Positions 60,326-64,000 of a stretch of DNA of 64,000 bases are shown here, piece by piece. The notes under the pieces are model-generated. The model was not told the DNA's origin, did not search any database, and worked only from the letters and a program-made list of their open reading frames with translations. Positions within the stretch are counted from its first letter, which is position 1. Every line of letters begins with the position of its first letter. The stretch covers positions 25,572,015-25,636,014 of the forward strand of contig CM067311.1 of assembly GCA_034231615.1 (NCBI GenBank). Reading direction: 5' to 3'. The DNA comes from Meghimatium bilineatum (taxonomy: Eukaryota; Mollusca; Gastropoda; Stylommatophora; Philomycidae). The translations under genes were made by a program, and so were the position numbers.

Positions 60326-60572
60326 CTAAAGATGCATCTTTCTGATATGTGTGGAGATGGCTGAAAAATCGAATGCTGACATAGAGCCCCTTGCCATATT
60401 TGAACAGAATTTGGCATCCATGTTTGTTGTTTTGTCTTTTTTGGGCAAGTCGTATTCTTTGTGCTGCAGAGATTTGACACTGATAGGCACCTTTATTGGC
60501 GGTGCTGCACTACACTGGGGAATTCTGAGAGACAGACTTTCAGGATGTGGTGTCAATGTTGAAGCTCTTTAG
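60326..60572. other. GC-richer block with overlapping open frames on both strands, unidentified
   Basis: Minus frame 60326-60556 (MTPHPESLSLRIPQCSAAPP) and plus frame 60351-60572 (CRDLTLIGTFIGGAALHWGI) cover the same DNA. Base composition is richer than the surroundings. I recognise neither product; likely transposon-derived or a chance frame. Confidence 0.3.
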
Positions 60573-60639
60573 TGACACTTTGAGAGTCTTAAGCTTATGT
60601 ATTAAAATCAATTTAGGGTTATCTAGTTCTCAAAGATCT

Positions 60640-60905
60640 GTCCTGTTCTAACACACTGCTATGACCTAGACATATATGTTGCTCTTGTCAGGGCGTAATA
60701 CCCTGGGATACTGCTATACTGGAATGCCTCGCATCTCGGACTAAACATGCATACATAAACCCCTTAGCAGAATCATGCCTTGGGACTGCAGACTTTGAGT
60801 GTCACCTCGGTCTCTCAATTGAGGAGGATCTGTGCTTTTATCAGAAAGGCCATAGGTTGTCAAGAGCTACTTGCTACTTGTTAAAGATTTACTTCATCAT
60901 CAAAC
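60640..60905 (-). repeat. Interspersed repeat family R, partial antisense copy
   Basis: ATACTGCTATACTGGAATGC, GTCACCTCGGTCTCTCAATT and GCTTTTATCAGAAAGGCCAT resemble 15540-15600 and the complement of 53040-53110. Confidence 0.5.
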
Positions 60906-62084
60906 ATTTTTCCTGTTTACAGCTTTGGTATGCTGTGACAATTTCTGGTCATGTTCACATTGTTGGATGTATCATGTGTCAAATATCATGCTTACTCTGC
61001 AGAATCTGGTATCTAGAGATATATTATTGACATTGTTCTGTGCTAGAAATGTTATATCTCATGAATACAATGAATTTGATTGATCTGAGGTTGTAACAAT
61101 TATTGGTAAACCTGTTATCATCACTCATGATGGACAACTATCACTATCCATAATGAACTGAGAAGTGTGACATGGCCTTCAGATTTCATGAAACTTTCAA
61201 AAGACATCCAGTATCAGCAACCTAAGTGGTTGTTTGTACTCCAGGGGGTCTGGTTTGAAATATAACTTGGCTAGAACTTCTGATGTCATTTTTTATGAAG
61301 TAGGCTTCCTTTACGTTTTAATGTTCTTGATTAAAAACCAATGTCATGCCCCACATTTCCATGTGCTCTGCTCGTCACACCAGCAGCCATCAAATAGTAC
61401 GCAGAGTGAAAGATCAGAGATATGTTGATTGTGTGCTCTTCAAATATTTCCATAGATGATACACTTCTCTCAGCCCTGGTCCTCTCCATTTCTGTCATTC
61501 TTTGTATTTGCACATTATCCCCTCCAACATCATCTTGGCTGTCATTATTACGTCGGCTCTATCTCTTTTCAATACTGTACCATCAACCACATCATTAATG
61601 CACCAATGAGTGCTCTTTCGTTGCCAGACTCCTGCATGACCAGGGCAGTAAATGCAAAAGTATTACTACTTTGGATAACTAAGTTGTTCAGTAACATGCC
61701 CCATTCTTTTCGTAACATGCATCTTTCTATCTTATGCAGCGTGCTTTTGGAATGTCAATGTGAGTTGATACTTCAGTCACCAATCGAGTCACCACTTCTA
61801 TTTCCATTTTCATGCTCAGTTTTGTGGAGTATGCAGACAATTTCTCAAGTACTTAGTTGCCATTCTTGTAGACAACAAAACCCCATCTGCACGTATTCAT
61901 TTCTCTACTGACTGAGCCATGTATATAATTGTCTCACAATTTAGAATACAACTGAACTAGTCATAGCCATCTCTATCCTTGCTCTATTTTAAATGTATTC
62001 TTTATTCAAGTTTGAGGCACACTAGGAAATACTTTGTTAGGCCTATACTTTGATTAAACTTTGGTTAACCTAGTGGTGATGTAG
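60906..62084. other. Unannotated sequence, upstream ACC intron or flank
   Basis: No exon with ACC similarity found. The plus frame 61456-61911 (151 codons) is rich in Ser/Cys/His, lacks a domain, and is probably random. Confidence 0.3.
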
Positions 62085-62250
62085 TCACAGCATGTTCACT
62101 TTCCCAGAAGATCTGGTACACATTGCCGTAGGCTGAGTCGACTTGGAAGCCACACATGATTTAGAAATCATTTTCAGTGGAATTTGGTGGGAACTGAACC
62201 TTGGATAATCTGACCAGAAGTCAGAAAATGAACCACTAAGCTATGGCAAC
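62085..62250 (-). mobile_element. tRNA-derived SINE (family a), diverged
   Basis: Minus strand: TAGCTTAGTGGTTCATTTTC (box A-like), GGTTCAGTTCCCACC (box B-like), then AAGTCGACTCAGCCTACGG, parallel to GGTCGACCCAGCC in the 29.4-kb copy. Confidence 0.6.
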
Positions 62251-62251
62251 A

Positions 62252-62274
62252 CCCCCCCCCCCCCCCCCCCCCCC
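62252..62274 (+). repeat. Poly-C run
   Basis: About 23 consecutive C followed by GGG, just beyond the head of the minus-strand SINE. Length is prone to sequencing error. Confidence 0.85.
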
Positions 62275-62904
62275 GGGTTTTCCTTTAATATAGCAATATT
62301 ATTAGATAACTAAATAATGGGTACAATACAAGGAGAAGCGCTTACATTTTAATGAAACAAATCCCTACATTATTTATCAAAACGAAATATTGATAAAGAC
62401 GCATTTAACAGTGCCGCCAGTGCGATCTGTGTGCATACGCTCTCAGTGTGTAGATTGCATCCGGCAGCAGACATAGTGATTTTTTAATAGAGTTCAGTGA
62501 CCTTACTAAAGCTGAATGGCACTGCATAATATTTTTTTAAATTGAAATGTATGCACTTCTTGTACTGTACCAAATAAAAAGTTCAGTCATTCATGATGCT
62601 GGATTCTCTATGATTATAACTTTAACAGGTGGGAATACAGTTAAACTAAACACCAATAAGTGAACAATGAACACACAAATTAAAGTAATGTTAATTATAC
62701 ATCTGCAATATGTCTTGCATACTTTCTGTGAAAACATCAATTGAGTTTATAGATTCTTTTTTGTAAATCTATAATTACATAATAGTGAATTTCCACTGTC
62801 AAAATATGAGAATGTCACTGCAATATTTCCATCACTTTGATCATTTCTGTGTCACTTTTATTATTTTTTATGTTTTTTATTCTCAACCTTCCACTGGATG
62901 TCTC

Positions 62905-62985
62905 TCTTATAGCAAGGATACTGAGCGTACTAGATTTCCAGCAGGATGTATTCCAGAGAAAGGAAATGCGTTATATCACCACTTA
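62905..62985 (-). mobile_element. SINE-like family, subfamily B, fragment
   Basis: ACTAGATTTCCAGCAGGATG then TATTCCAGAGAAAGGAAATG matches 17518-17560. Confidence 0.6.
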
Positions 62986-63534
62986 TTTGCCTCAAACAAT
63001 AAATGTCTGATCTTTATTCATTCTGAGATACTAAATATTACAATATAAATTCCAGATCTTGCTCCTGTTAACTAGTATTTGTGATTTTACATGATCTGCC
63101 ATGTGTTTTGTAACTAAAGACACTAACTGGTTTAACATGATCACATCTCTCAGTATGGCACTGGTCACAACCAGTGAACCTTATAGGGTGTTACACATCC
63201 TCCTATGCACATGCCAAGGATTTTTCATGTCTCTATCCTTGGATATGTTCTCTACATGCAATTTCTATCTCCGTCAAGTCATTCATGGTCTTGTGTTCCT
63301 AGGTCTTCCATGGTTTCCCCTTTCCTGCAGGTTCTATGGCATTGATCTAGTAGCTATATCTGTTACTGATTTAATATCCAATTGGATTGGAAATATCCAA
63401 TCCATCACTTTTCTCTCCTTAACCTGGATGTCCACCAGATATAGAAGTGTCTGTTCATTTCCATCTGACAATGATCTATATCTTCATTAAGCCTATTATG
63501 CTCCTGATACTTGTGCATATCAAAGCATAAACAA
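62986..63534. other. Unannotated sequence
   Basis: A plus-strand frame at 63101-63490 (129 codons) is hydrophobic and motif-free; no repeat or gene recognised. Confidence 0.3.
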
Positions 63535-63932
63535 AACAGATATTGTCCAAAGACAAAGAAACAGATCTTGCACAAACCAAAAATATAGAACAAAGATCTC
63601 ACACAAACCAAGGACAAAGAAACAGAACATATCTTTTACAAATCAAGGACAAAGAAACAGAACATATATTGTACAAACCAAGGACAAAGAAACAGAACAT
63701 ATCTTGTACAAACCAAGGACAAAGAAACAACAAACCTTGAACAAACCAATGATAAAGAAACAACGAAGATTTTGTACAGACCAAGGTTAAGAAAACAACA
63801 CAGATAATGTACAAATCAAGGACAAAGAAACAACAAAACTTGTATAAACCAAGTATAAAGAATAGATCTTGCACAAACCAAGAACAAAGAAACAGTACAA
63901 ATCAAGGACAAAGAAACACAAACAGCTCCTGT
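63535..63932 (+). repeat. 35-bp tandem array, about 10 diverged units
   Basis: Unit CAAGGACAAAGAAACAGAAC ATATCTTGTACAAAC; the clearest units start near 63612, 63647, 63682 and 63717, with decay on both sides. The open frames on both strands (63543-63740, 63599-63874) are products of the repeat. Confidence 0.88.
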
Positions 63933-64000
63933 ACATTGAAACATTGATGTTAGCATCCCTTGTACTGTCTGTTGTCCAACTGTAGTTGGCAGACCAGCAC

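Noticed and set aside
60326..60420. Possible ACC exon (minus frame ends FDFSAISTHIRKMHL, resembling a FDLTAI...KMHL stretch in animal ACC)
   Set aside because: Similarity is limited to a few residues, a stop follows at once, no donor fits, and the rest of the frame does not resemble ACC. Probably chance.
61456..61911. 151-codon plus-strand frame
   Set aside because: Ser/Cys/His-rich without domain, no splice or start context; likely random in an unannotated region.
63543..63874. Repetitive frames on both strands near the right end
   Set aside because: Products of the 35-bp tandem array.

Overview
This is a eukaryotic (animal) nuclear window. It is AT-rich, intron-rich and crowded with retroelement debris. 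No prokaryotic operons, CRISPR arrays or rRNA genes are visible. The mix of RNase H-bearing LINEs, LINEs with a C-terminal zinc finger, Penelope-like GIY-YIG fragments, a mariner, tRNA-derived SINEs and many minisatellites fits a lophotrochozoan, most likely a mollusc. That placement is inferred, not proven.

Two host genes are supported, both on the minus strand. The main one is the 3' half of acetyl-CoA carboxylase (ACC; orthologue of ACACA/ACACB). Twenty coding exons between 58871 and 19885 join with GT-AG sites and matching phases into 2664 nt (887 residues plus stop), covering the end of the central region and the whole carboxyltransferase domain. Upstream exons, including the biotin carboxylase and biotin-carrier parts, are not in the window. 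The second gene is seen only as a probable first coding exon at 55-222, tentatively the splicing factor CDC40/PRP17.

Layout. 1-9 kb: the CDC40-like exon, then two nearly complete but dead LINEs, each bounded by target-site duplications (705-3972 plus strand; 4395-8791 minus strand). 9-18.5 kb: nested LINE, SINE, Penelope and mariner fragments. 18.5-19.9 kb: unannotated sequence that probably includes the ACC 3' UTR. 19.9-58.9 kb: ACC exons separated by repeat-filled introns. These introns carry about eight copies of a ~272-bp SINE-like family, three TTAA-flanked piggyBac-like non-autonomous elements, several tandem arrays, and a mariner with an uninterrupted 356-codon transposase and perfect 30-bp terminal repeats that landed inside a minisatellite. 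58.9-64 kb: more repeats and no recognisable ACC exon, so the next upstream exon probably lies beyond the window.

I did not find a convincing new biological system. The observations most worth following are the apparently young mariner; the 3' end shared by the 272-bp family and an RNase H LINE, which suggests that LINE mobilises it; the piggyBac-like family; hammerhead-like motifs near Penelope remnants; and inverted SINE copies that bracket ACC exons.
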